A stretch of DNA of 64,000 bases from a virus: positions 1-64,000 of IMG/VR virus record IMGVR_UViG_3300021088_000010; one strand, 5' to 3'. Both the position numbers and the translations under genes were made by a program. A model generated the notes under the pieces. That model worked only from the letters and a program-made list of their open reading frames with translations, was not told the DNA's origin and ran no database searches. Shown here piece by piece: positions 34,990-41,866 of this stretch. Numbering within the stretch: the stretch's first letter is position 1; each line of letters opens with the position of its first letter.

Positions 34990-35001
34990 AGTACTAGTAC
35001 T
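34990..35001. promoter_or_regulatory. Palindromic operator candidate AGTACTAGTACT, copy 1
   Basis: AGTACTAGTACT is a perfect 12-bp palindrome between the divergent promoters P1 and P2. The same palindrome is at 55028-55039 upstream of P3, at nearly the same distance from the -35 box (40 versus 39 bases). This is the geometry expected for the site of a dimeric repressor or activator. Confidence 0.6.
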
Positions 35002-35012
35002 AAAACTTTATT

Positions 35013-35030
35013 GTAAGTCCGTCATTCTCG
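35013..35030 (+). repeat. GTAAGTCC repeat, copy 2
   Basis: GTAAGTCCGTCATTCTCG differs from copy 1 (34963-34980) in three central bases. It lies 11 bases before the -35 box of P2. It belongs to the same group of putative regulator sites. Confidence 0.5.
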
Positions 35031-35041
35031 GTGACTTATTC

Positions 35042-35072
35042 GTGACACTTTTCCCTTCGCCGGACGTATAAT
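35042..35072 (+). promoter_or_regulatory. Promoter P2, rightward
   Basis: GTGACA, 19 bases, TATAAT in the context CGTATAATTAA on the plus strand. It belongs to a module (34963-35075) that matches the P3 region (55001-55112) in order and spacing. Yet all genes to its right (from 35170) lie on the minus strand, so its transcript would be antisense or non-coding. The 90 bases after the start site contain no convincing ORF. It may be a leftover of the module duplication. Confidence 0.5.
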
Positions 35073-35169
35073 TAATGTAGTGAAGCGTAAGCGAGAACGA
35101 AGTGCCCGAAGTGTGTTTGCGCCGCTTTTGTACACCTAGCTGAGATGTAGTTTGTTGAAAGGAAAGGAC

Positions 35170-35382
35170 TTATCGCTTCGCGGCACGTTCGAGTTCTTTC
35201 TTAATCCAGTTTAAGCCTCTATCAAAAGTAGCATCTTCTGGCTCCATGTGATCGTTATAGATTGCCTTATAGTCTCCATCTTCTATTGTTAGAAAGCCAC
35301 ACCAGTCTTTATCATAAGGTAAGTCATCTTGATCTACCCAACTTGGAAGTTCTTCTGCTGTATAATATATAGCTACTTTCAC
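35170..35382 (-). CDS. Acidic hypothetical protein, 70 aa
   Basis: GTG start at 35382, preceded by AGGAGGAAA. Strongly acidic N-terminal 50 residues (WVDQDDLPYDKDWCGFLTIEDGD) with a short basic helix at the end (IKKELERAAKR). Small acidic phage proteins often act as inhibitors or DNA mimics of host factors; that is speculation here. It is the last gene of the leftward accessory operon. Confidence 0.55.
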   Translation of the reverse strand: MKVAIYYTAEELPSWVDQDDLPYDKDWCGFLTIEDGDYKAIYNDHMEPEDATFDRGLNWIKKELERAAKR

Positions 35383-35435
35383 CTTTCCTCCTATTTGTTC
35401 GCCTTCCCGCCCTTACGGGCTCCAGGCTCACTGGT

Positions 35436-35450
35436 GGACCCTTGGGGTGG
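35436..35450 (+). repeat. Intergenic repeat GGACCCTTGGGGTGG, copy 1
   Basis: The 15-base sequence occurs at 35436-35450, again at 44328-44342, and with one extra T at 52916-52931. Each copy lies immediately after the stop codon of a minus-strand gene. A related GGACCCTCTGGGTGG lies before the adaptor ATG (10690-10704). It contains only a short ACCC/GGGT hairpin. Function unknown. Confidence 0.45.
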
Positions 35451-35452
35451 AA

Positions 35453-35647
35453 TTAGATGTCATCACAGTGGAATGCCCAGGGATAAGGACTCTCTATAGG
35501 CTTAGGCCACTTCATAAACCTCCCACATACAACACACTTAGGTGGCCAAGGGTCACCGTGAATAGGGCAATCCTCGCGGGGTTCCAGGTCTTGACACCCG
35601 CAACAGCAAGTGTGGGCTTCTTGACACTCGTGTGGTTTATTTACCAT
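35453..35647 (-). CDS. Cysteine-rich small protein, 64 aa
   Basis: The start at ATG 35647 overlaps the stop of the SprT-like gene (ATGGTAA); an upstream in-frame start to 35698 is less likely. Cys/His-rich: HECQEAHTCCCGCQ, CPIHGDP and CVVCGRF look like two zinc-binding knuckles. It may be a small zinc-ribbon protein. Function unknown. Confidence 0.5.
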   Translation of the reverse strand: MVNKPHECQEAHTCCCGCQDLEPREDCPIHGDPWPPKCVVCGRFMKWPKPIESPYPWAFHCDDI

Positions 35648-36054
35648 AAGTCGTGAAACGCTCCTTTCTCCGCTAGTCTCAACATGCAAGCCTGCCACTC
35701 AGGTCCGTGGTCATCTAGGGTATGCACATCCTCCACGAACAATTCTATATGACATTGCTCATGCAAGAGTGTAAGCCTCAAGGTCTTTTCGCTCTTTATA
35801 TAGTCTGGATTGAACGACATACGAATGTAGCCATCAGCCTCCCCAAATATTGTAACACCCATCTTCTTCGGATCACGTAGGTGAAAGTCAATGATAACAT
35901 CCGGGGGGCTAAGAGTCCCCGCCTTTGGCAGCTCATTGTTGAAGTACATTTGGTTGTAACCATTGTACCAAGCTGTGAGGTCCATGTCTACATCGGCTGG
36001 TTTAACTACTGACGTTAACAGGAACACTAAACAAATTATCAAGAGCCATCTCAA
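35641..36054 (-). CDS. SprT-like metallopeptidase with signal peptide
   Basis: 137 residues. Residues 1-20 are a hydrophobic signal peptide or anchor. The rest is a SprT-like domain: NQMYFNNELP (34-43), zincin motif HEQCH (98-102) with the third ligand in HGPEWQACM (116-124). The SprT/WSS1/Spartan family usually acts on DNA-protein crosslinks inside the cell, so an exported version is unexpected. It may target a periplasmic or cell-wall substrate. The stop overlaps the following gene. Confidence 0.75.
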   Translation of the reverse strand: MRWLLIICLVFLLTSVVKPADVDMDLTAWYNGYNQMYFNNELPKAGTLSPPDVIIDFHLRDPKKMGVTIFGEADGYIRMSFNPDYIKSEKTLRLTLLHEQCHIELFVEDVHTLDDHGPEWQACMLRLAEKGAFHDLW

Positions 36055-36055
36055 T

Positions 36056-36595
36056 TTAATCTCCTAATCCTGTAGCTAGATACTTTTTAGGGTGTGCAAT
36101 AAACTTATCCATTTCCACAGGCATATAGTTCGTATACTCGACCGAAAATAGCCGCTGCCAAGGATGTCTAAGCTTAACGGCAGGGAACTGTCCTGGTTGA
36201 TTGAAACCATGCCAAATATTGTGTAAATGCCCGTGTATGTTTAAGATACAGCCAGGGGGTAGATGGTCTGCTGGTTCATGAGTTAACCAGCATCTTCGTA
36301 GTATAAGACTATCCACACAACTATCAAAGCCGTGATCTATCCACCATCCTGCGCTCTTTTTTCTATCGTGGTTCCCACGAATCAAAGTTTTCTTTCCTGT
36401 TAGCTGAGGCCATATTACGTCCCATCCAGCGACCTTGTGCATAAAGACATCCCCAAGATGTATAATCATATCATCAGCTTTAACTATCTCTCGCCAGTTG
36501 CGAATTAACCTTTCATTGTAATCATCAGGGCGTTGGCAATAGGTTTTAATGTTATAGTGATTGAAGTGAGTATCAGAGATTAAATAGATGTTCAA
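36056..36595 (-). CDS. Calcineurin-like phosphoesterase 2
   Basis: 179 residues, TTG start. Motifs LISDTHFNH, HLGDVFMH, RGNHDRKK, WLTHEP and IHGHLHN define a compact metallophosphoesterase of the type frequent in phages. Metal-dependent hydrolysis of a phosphate ester is expected; substrate unknown. It is the second phosphoesterase of the window and differs clearly from the replication-operon one (27151). It overlaps the sigma-factor gene by 23 bases. Confidence 0.85.
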   Translation of the reverse strand: MNIYLISDTHFNHYNIKTYCQRPDDYNERLIRNWREIVKADDMIIHLGDVFMHKVAGWDVIWPQLTGKKTLIRGNHDRKKSAGWWIDHGFDSCVDSLILRRCWLTHEPADHLPPGCILNIHGHLHNIWHGFNQPGQFPAVKLRHPWQRLFSVEYTNYMPVEMDKFIAHPKKYLATGLGD

Positions 36596-37136
36596 CTCCC
36601 ACCCCCGGGGTCCTTAGCTTCAAAATAATCCTCTTCCACTGCCCCTTAACAGCATCCTCTGTAGTATCCAGCTCTGCTGCTATCTCATCATTAGAGAACC
36701 CGTGCATCTTCATATCTATAAGTTCTTGTTCTTCCTTAGACAGCTTAGCTATCCTCTTCTCTAGGTCAATTTTGGCGTCCATATCTCTGTAGAAGTCATA
36801 GCTTTGATCGTTGAGAATAGCTGTATCTAGTTCTTCTTCCTGTTGACCGTTACGCTTTCTTAACGCATCTATACAGGCGTGTTCTGTTACAGTATATACC
36901 CATGTACTAAAGCCACTCTTTTTAGAATCAAAGCTTGATAAGCCCTCAAACACTTTAAGGCAAGCCTCTCCTACTGCATCCTCTAGCTCTCTAAATTGGC
37001 TGCCATGAGTTCTTACTATTGTAGCTTCTATAAAAGTCATTAGGGCTAGTCCTAAAGCTTCATAGTTTTCAGAGGTAGGATTGTCTTTGTAAGCTTGGTA
37101 GGCTTCGTTTAACTGCGAGGGTTCTTTGGCGGGCAT
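36573..37136 (-). CDS. ECF-like RNA polymerase sigma factor
   Basis: 187 residues with a sigma region 2 (about 48-97: LEDAVGEACLKVFEGL, then GFSTWVYTVTEHACIDALRK) and a region 4 helix-turn-helix (about 131-175: LSKEEQELIDMKMHGFSNDE, IAAELDTTEDAVKGQ). There is no region 1.1 or 3, as in ECF sigma factors. It could redirect host RNA polymerase to phage promoters. The promoters I can see resemble sigma70 sites, so its own target sites are not evident. Its place in the accessory operon suggests control of a later gene class. Confidence 0.8.
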   Translation of the reverse strand: MPAKEPSQLNEAYQAYKDNPTSENYEALGLALMTFIEATIVRTHGSQFRELEDAVGEACLKVFEGLSSFDSKKSGFSTWVYTVTEHACIDALRKRNGQQEEELDTAILNDQSYDFYRDMDAKIDLEKRIAKLSKEEQELIDMKMHGFSNDEIAAELDTTEDAVKGQWKRIILKLRTPGVGVEHLFNL

Positions 37137-37145
37137 GTTACTCCT

Positions 37146-37328
37146 TTAGGTTTGAATTCCTTTTTCGGGATTGCGGCGGGCTACTAAGCTGAACTCCACC
37201 TTCTCAGTCTCCACTCCACACACTTCACATAGGGGGTTATGGCGTTTTTCTAAATGGCCATTCCCTTGTACGTAGCGTTCGTACTTCGCACTGCATTTAG
37301 GGCAAACATAATCAAAGATAGGGCACAT
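37146..37328 (-). CDS. FmdB-type zinc-ribbon protein, 60 aa
   Basis: The N-terminus MCPIFDYVCPKCSAKYERYV fits the FmdB zinc-ribbon pattern (PIYDYxCxxC), with the second pair CEVCGVETEKVEF. The ATG overlaps the stop of the next upstream gene (TAATG). FmdB-like ribbons are thought to act as regulators. It is directly followed by the sigma-factor gene. Confidence 0.65.
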   Translation of the reverse strand: MCPIFDYVCPKCSAKYERYVQGNGHLEKRHNPLCEVCGVETEKVEFSLVARRNPEKGIQT

Positions 37329-37504
37329 TATTCCTCCTGTCTTTCATAGGAATCACAGCATCCATCACAGCCATGTACCCACGTATATTCATCTGATAAC
37401 TGTTTTGGGTCTAAGTGTCCTACAGTGTGCCCTATTCCGTGCTTGCAGACTCTCTCCAACCTTCCGTCCTCTCGAACTAAATCATAGATAAAGTTAGGCT
37501 TCAT
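37328..37504 (-). CDS. Small Cys/His protein, 58 aa
   Basis: ATG at 37504 with TAA overlapping the FmdB-like ATG (TAATG). 58 residues with KHGIGHTVG in the middle and CDGCCDSYE near the C-terminus, suggesting metal binding. The 3' end of the preceding gene overlaps its first 11 bases. Unknown function. Confidence 0.55.
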   Translation of the reverse strand: MKPNFIYDLVREDGRLERVCKHGIGHTVGHLDPKQLSDEYTWVHGCDGCCDSYERQEE

Positions 37505-37676
37505 CCGGGTCCTCCCATTCCAACGGAATAATCACAACTCTAATTCCCTGCCCAGCTAGTTTCCGCACCTGCCAGAAGAAACATTCATCACAGATAGGGA
37601 AAGAAATCTGCTTAGCTATAGGTCTAATACCACAGTTCCAGCACTTGTATTTCTTTTCATGCGACCAAGTTCTCAT
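37494..37676 (-). CDS. Zinc-ribbon protein, 60 aa
   Basis: Start taken at ATG 37676, just after the stop of the next upstream gene; the longer frame to 37922 is a shadow of that gene. CWNCGIRPIAKQISFPICDEC has two CxxC pairs like a zinc ribbon, followed by a helix and a VVIIPLEWEDPD tail. Unknown function. Confidence 0.55.
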   Translation of the reverse strand: MRTWSHEKKYKCWNCGIRPIAKQISFPICDECFFWQVRKLAGQGIRVVIIPLEWEDPDEA

Positions 37677-37678
37677 TG

Positions 37679-37978
37679 CTACTTCTTTTCCTTGGCTTCC
37701 GTCTTTGCCTTCTCTGCGGCAGCCTTGACCCGTGCGTCGATGCTCTCCTCCGCGAGAAGCCTTCTCGTGAGATTCGCGATCTGCTCCTTTTCCCACGCTT
37801 CCTGCTCCGCTTGGGACGGTTGGTGCTCTTTTAGGAGAGTGTCCATAGTGTCGGCTAACTGCTTGTAGATTTCGACGACGTGTGCCGAAGATAGCCTCCC
37901 CAGAGTGATGGTTCTCTTCCAAGAGATAGTCTCCTCTTGGTTAGAAGAGTCGTTGCCCAAACTAAACGTGATCTGCAT
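37679..37978 (-). CDS. Charged helical protein, 99 aa
   Basis: Residues about 1-25 are beta-type (MQITFSLGNDSS...SWKRTITLG); residues 30-99 form a long Glu/Lys/Ala-rich helix or coiled coil (EKEQIANLTRRLLAEESIDA). GC-rich at third positions compared with neighbours. It lies between the nuclease gene and the zinc-ribbon gene. Not recognised. Confidence 0.5.
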   Translation of the reverse strand: MQITFSLGNDSSNQEETISWKRTITLGRLSSAHVVEIYKQLADTMDTLLKEHQPSQAEQEAWEKEQIANLTRRLLAEESIDARVKAAAEKAKTEAKEKK

Positions 37979-37989
37979 TTTTGCTCCTT

Positions 37990-38838
37990 TTAAGGCTGAA
38001 TAATTGGAACGCCTGTAAGATTAAGATAAGGTTTTTTAGCTTGATATTTCTCTCGTCTTATCTCCTCACTCCAACCATAGGTGCAAGGGAGGTAGAACGA
38101 GCATTCATAGTATCCGTTGAAGCAGTTCTCCTTATTCGAGGGGAACAATGTATCCTTAAACATTTGCTGGTAGTCCTCAATTTGATCAGCAACTATAACT
38201 AAATCTCGAACCGCTATTTCAATTTGTTCAGGTGTTCTCTCAAGTCTTTGTCTGTCTGGAAATAACGGCCCTTCTTGGAGCTTATCACTTGGCCGTTTGA
38301 GAACATTTACGAAGAATCCTTTTATTTCTTCCTTATAGACTTTGGCTGCTGCCCAGAGATACAAGGAGGCTTGGTCCCTAGCAGCCCATTTTTTCGGTGA
38401 ATTTGAATTAGACCTACGCTTTTCTGACTTGTGATCTATAAGATAAAGGCCCTCATTCTCTCTGACAACAAGATCAATCTTTCCTGTGTAAATATGTTTG
38501 TATCTAGACTCATACCCTCCAATCTTTGTAGGTAGTTCTACTTTGAAGGTTCTTTCGATATCCTCTACTGTGAATGTCTCCTGCGGATATTTAGCTTTGT
38601 AAGCTTCCATAATCATTTGAGCTTCAATTTCAAGAGCCGCATTCTCACTGGGAGGATAAAGTAGAGCTTGCTTGTAGTGTTCTTCTAATAGCTCATGAAT
38701 ACGTGAGCCTAATCCTAAGGGAGTTACTTCATTCAGATTTGCTTTAGGTTCTAATCCAAGTCCCTCTACTTGATAAGAGTTATACCAGTACAGGGGGCAC
38801 AAACGAAAAGCCTGCGCTTGACTGTTGTCAATAAACAC
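37990..38838 (-). CDS. PD-(D/E)XK nuclease with probable Fe-S staple
   Basis: 282 residues. YTGKIDLVV (Asp122) and LYLIDHKSEK (Asp135, Lys137) are the metal-binding core of PD-(D/E)XK exonucleases; QASLYLW follows as the QxxxY helix motif. Cys14 together with Cys239, Cys246 and Cys252 in NCFNGYYECSFYLPC gives the one-plus-three cysteine layout of Cas4/AddB-type 4Fe-4S nucleases. A 5' end-processing nuclease would pair well with the Sak4-like ATPase encoded 3 kb away. The gene has its own short leader before a run of accessory genes. Confidence 0.8.
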   Translation of the reverse strand: MFIDNSQAQAFRLCPLYWYNSYQVEGLGLEPKANLNEVTPLGLGSRIHELLEEHYKQALLYPPSENAALEIEAQMIMEAYKAKYPQETFTVEDIERTFKVELPTKIGGYESRYKHIYTGKIDLVVRENEGLYLIDHKSEKRRSNSNSPKKWAARDQASLYLWAAAKVYKEEIKGFFVNVLKRPSDKLQEGPLFPDRQRLERTPEQIEIAVRDLVIVADQIEDYQQMFKDTLFPSNKENCFNGYYECSFYLPCTYGWSEEIRREKYQAKKPYLNLTGVPIIQP

Positions 38839-38893
38839 TTATTTCTCCTTCCACTTTTTACCTGACCAAATTATGTCCATGAGTAACTCTCAT

Positions 38894-39568
38894 TCACTTA
38901 CTCCCTTCCGCCAGCTTAACTCTCTTAACCACCTTAGGCGTCCAATCCGCTTTACACTTAAAGTACCTACATTCTTTCTTAAAGGAGTACTCATCAGGAA
39001 GCCAGCCATTGATCCAGTAGCTCGCTAGACTACCAGTATCCAACAACCTATATCCATGCTTGACTAGCTCTTCAACTTGTGGTTGTGGAACCTCAACAGG
39101 CATCCTCATGAGAGTATGAAACCTGTGCATAAGGTCCCATACAAAAGGCGGCTCTCCAATCATAAATCCACAGCCACTAGCGGCTAGAAATTCATCTTGA
39201 CTTAGCATCTTCCTGTTAGGAATATGAGGCGGGTACTCAGCCATACCCCTATCAATCCCCCAGCTAACCCTGTGAGGCTTCTGTGGCTCTACTTGAGGAT
39301 AAGGGTTCCGCATCCAGTAGAACATCATCCTTCGATTTTCAGTTCTGTGAGCATGGTACCAGTTATTCATAGCTGAGACGGGCTTAAAGCCTAATTCAAC
39401 AGCATTGTCACTAACCCCAGTAGCTTTAACAAAGAAGATAAACTCCGTCTTAATCTCTTCTAAATGCCCAGGCGAGACATGGGCAGCCACCCAACTATCT
39501 CGCATGTAGCTAATCTCAGTTAAATCCGGAAACTGAGTAATAAAGTTATTATATCCTCCAACTAGCAT
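38894..39568 (-). CDS. Hypothetical protein, 224 aa
   Basis: An alpha/beta protein with many aromatic residues (YNNFITQFPDLTEISY, NNWYHAHRTENRRMMFYWMR) and the segment KECRYFKCKADWTPK near the end. No catalytic signature is recognised. It lies upstream of the nuclease and downstream of the amidoligase genes, and is coupled to the next upstream gene (3 bases apart). Confidence 0.55.
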   Translation of the reverse strand: MLVGGYNNFITQFPDLTEISYMRDSWVAAHVSPGHLEEIKTEFIFFVKATGVSDNAVELGFKPVSAMNNWYHAHRTENRRMMFYWMRNPYPQVEPQKPHRVSWGIDRGMAEYPPHIPNRKMLSQDEFLAASGCGFMIGEPPFVWDLMHRFHTLMRMPVEVPQPQVEELVKHGYRLLDTGSLASYWINGWLPDEYSFKKECRYFKCKADWTPKVVKRVKLAEGSK

Positions 39569-39570
39569 AT

Positions 39571-39873
39571 CTATGCTATGCCTCCTGCTTGGGGTTGATT
39601 ATTGTCAATCCTTTTCTGCCAATAAAGGGACCGATTCTTCCTAGTCCTGCGCGGCTCCTGAAATAAAGTCAAAGTATATCCATGAGGTAATTTCTTAGAC
39701 ACTACCCGTATCTTCTCAATCTTAGACATGCCCCCAAGTTTCATCATAACTTTACCTAAGGCCATGTTGCTAGTTTGGGGATGCGTGAGAATTAACAATT
39801 CCTTCACAGCCTTTGAGCCAGTGGACATGACTCCACTTGGATGCTTAAGGACAACTCTAAGACGAGTGCTCAT
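39571..39873 (-). CDS. Basic hypothetical protein, 100 aa
   Basis: Start taken at ATG 39873, which overlaps the upstream stop (ATGA) and follows GGGGGGAAGT. The product is basic with a beta-like N-terminus (TRLRVVLKHPSGVMSTG) and a RRTRKNRSLYWQKR end that may bind nucleic acid. Unknown. Confidence 0.5.
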   Translation of the reverse strand: MSTRLRVVLKHPSGVMSTGSKAVKELLILTHPQTSNMALGKVMMKLGGMSKIEKIRVVSKKLPHGYTLTLFQEPRRTRKNRSLYWQKRIDNNQPQAGGIA

Positions 39874-40094
39874 ACTTCCCCCCTCTTTAAGCCATGAGAC
39901 TCTAGCCATTCCTTGTATTTCTTACTTCCGTCTATACCTTCAAAATATCCTTTAGGATTTTCTTTGTAGGAAAAAGGTACTTCGCGTCTGATTAACTTAC
40001 CTGGACAACGAGAGCAATAGTTAAGGGGATGAGAGAAAGCTGTTTGACATAAAGGGCAAGCATAAACAACCCGTGTTCCAGTGATTTTAGTCAT
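39870..40094 (-). CDS. Zinc-ribbon protein next to the ATP-grasp gene, 74 aa
   Basis: CPLCQTAF and CSRCPGK form a zinc ribbon in the first half; the second half is a polar helix ending in HGLKRGEV. The ATG overlaps the stop of the ATP-grasp gene (ATGA), so it is co-translated with the amidoligase set. It may be a carrier, adaptor or unrelated protein. Confidence 0.55.
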   Translation of the reverse strand: MTKITGTRVVYACPLCQTAFSHPLNYCSRCPGKLIRREVPFSYKENPKGYFEGIDGSKKYKEWLESHGLKRGEV

Positions 40095-40843
40095 TGCGCC
40101 TCGGCCCAGTCTGAAATTAAGTTTGCCAGTCGGATACCTGTACTCCTTTTTGGAGAGTCAATGTTAGGCATGGAATTTACTTCTAGTACATAAATCTTTC
40201 CGTCCTTACCAAGGATAACATCAACCGCGCCAAAGTCCATGTTAAGAGCTTTCACCGCTTTAGTACTTGGAACCTCTATCTCCTTCATTCCACGTAGGTT
40301 ATCCCTTTTCTCGAACTTGAAACCAAACCTTCGATTCCGCATGAAGCCTTCGTACTCTCCCTCGCCTTTGTACACTTTCTCATAGATTCCAAATACCCTA
40401 TCTCGAAACACCCAAACACGATACTCGGTCTGAGTGGGAATCCATGCCACAAAGAAGTCTTTGTTGTGTGCAGCAGCTCTTACATCCTTCAATGTCTTAC
40501 AAACTACGATATCTTTACCTTTGACATGGTGGACATTCCGAGCCAGTACAATTTGTCCTTTGTCTAGGTTAACGTAATCTTCAAAGTCAGTGTGGGGATA
40601 TGGAGTCCTAATCTTGTTTCTAATAAACTGGAACATAGCACCAAGCTTGTCAAACTGATTCACCCCCGCATTAAGCGCTGGCTTGTTCCCTTGATATGAA
40701 ATGCCCCACCTTACGGTAACATCCCACCCTAACGGGTCCTTAGCATCTCTAGTAACACGATGTCCTTTAGCTTCAAGATGTCCCTTAAGGATGTTAACGG
40801 CTGTATTACCCTTACAGCCTCCTGCTATGTAAATTGACTTCAT
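40091..40843 (-). CDS. ATP-grasp amidoligase
   Basis: Start taken at ATG 40843, overlapping the amidotransferase stop (TGATGA). The 250-residue protein has an N-terminal domain (about 1-70), a middle with KDIVVCKTLKDVRA, WIPTQTEYRVWVFRDR (about 135-150) and the C-terminal metal/ATP-binding part MDFGAVDVILGKDGKIYVLE followed by VNSMPNID. The spacing D...E-x-N is typical of ATP-grasp ligases that form amide or peptide bonds through an acyl phosphate. The N-terminal acceptor is unknown. Its neighbours are the glutamine amidotransferase and COOH-NH2 ligase genes. Confidence 0.8.
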   Translation of the reverse strand: MKSIYIAGGCKGNTAVNILKGHLEAKGHRVTRDAKDPLGWDVTVRWGISYQGNKPALNAGVNQFDKLGAMFQFIRNKIRTPYPHTDFEDYVNLDKGQIVLARNVHHVKGKDIVVCKTLKDVRAAAHNKDFFVAWIPTQTEYRVWVFRDRVFGIYEKVYKGEGEYEGFMRNRRFGFKFEKRDNLRGMKEIEVPSTKAVKALNMDFGAVDVILGKDGKIYVLEVNSMPNIDSPKRSTGIRLANLISDWAEAQ

Positions 40844-41862
40844 CAATTAACCCTCCTTTGATCTATAACTCGAATCTTACTTTCTTCTTTAGGTTGCCAC
40901 AGCGAGCTACCACACCCCCCATTGCCAGTATCACAAGTGTACTGACTAAAGATACCATTAACAGGAATTAACCACTCCCTATCACACTTATAACAATAAG
41001 CAGGTTTCATCTTCCCATCACTACTAGCAGCCGGTTTCATCCTGTCATCCCACTTCTCTTGTCTCTTACTATATTCCTCATACGTCCTACGCCACGGTTC
41101 AGTATAGTCCCCTTGACAAATCTGGCATTCAACATGCGCTTCCAAGCCCTTAGGACCAATGATCCAAGCGGTATTATTAGCCATGTTAGCAAAGTCCACA
41201 TCCGGCCTCTGTGCTTGAAACCACATGCCCATCCTCATAACAAATGGCCTGCAAGCCTTATGCAACGTGGTTTTCTCACTAGAAAAGAAGAAGAAGTCCT
41301 CATTACTTGCCAATGTCAGAGGATTCCCGCTACGAACCAGCAATAACTTATCACGAAATTCGGGATGTACCCCTGCGATAGCCCCGCTACCACTAGCGCG
41401 AGCCAGAAATTTGATAGCCTCTTTGGTAAGTCCATACTTATCAACAATAGCTCGAATAATATCGGAATCCGTAGCTGCTTTCCTTTCAAGGTGCAGTATC
41501 TCAAATAGTTTATCATCATTCCGTATCACTCCGTTATGAATAATAGCTGAACACCCCGCAAACATTGGGTGATTATTCTTATTATCTCGGGGATTACCCT
41601 GAGAGGCTCCGCGAGCATGTATCAACACGCTCCGACTGTCAGGCTTAAGGTAGTCCTTGATAAACTGCTCATACTCTTTAGATGTAACCAGCCTCCAGCC
41701 TGGAACATCTTTCTTGATAATATTTAACGAGCCGTCACTTTGTTGGATACAAATTCCTGCACTATCGTTACCCCGGTGCTCATTACCGACTAGTAATATG
41801 CCGATTACTTCTTCGTTAATGGGCTTGTTGCCCCATCTAATACAGCCTGCTATGCCACAGAT
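40843..41862 (-). CDS. Class II glutamine amidotransferase with apparent AUC start
   Basis: The frame has GTG, ATG or TTG starts only from 41628 on, but a further 78 codons upstream encode the N-terminal half of a class II (Ntn) glutaminase domain. Residue 2 is Cys in CGIAGCIRWG, with HRGNDSAG (29-36), IHARGASQGN (81-90) and IIHNGVIRN (107-115). Since the catalytic Cys must be residue 2, translation should begin at AUC 41862, 10 bases after AGGAG. The 339-residue protein also has two C-terminal zinc-like pairs (CQICQ; CYKC and CGSS). It would release ammonia from glutamine for the ligases. Confidence 0.75.
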   Translation of the reverse strand: MCGIAGCIRWGNKPINEEVIGILLVGNEHRGNDSAGICIQQSDGSLNIIKKDVPGWRLVTSKEYEQFIKDYLKPDSRSVLIHARGASQGNPRDNKNNHPMFAGCSAIIHNGVIRNDDKLFEILHLERKAATDSDIIRAIVDKYGLTKEAIKFLARASGSGAIAGVHPEFRDKLLLVRSGNPLTLASNEDFFFFSSEKTTLHKACRPFVMRMGMWFQAQRPDVDFANMANNTAWIIGPKGLEAHVECQICQGDYTEPWRRTYEEYSKRQEKWDDRMKPAASSDGKMKPAYCYKCDREWLIPVNGIFSQYTCDTGNGGCGSSLWQPKEESKIRVIDQRRVN

Positions 41863-41866
41863 ATAG

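Noticed and set aside
41059-41539. Plus-strand ORFs opposite the glutamine amidotransferase
   Set aside because: They mirror a conserved gene on the minus strand, lack ribosome binding sites and have low-complexity Leu/Ser/Arg composition.
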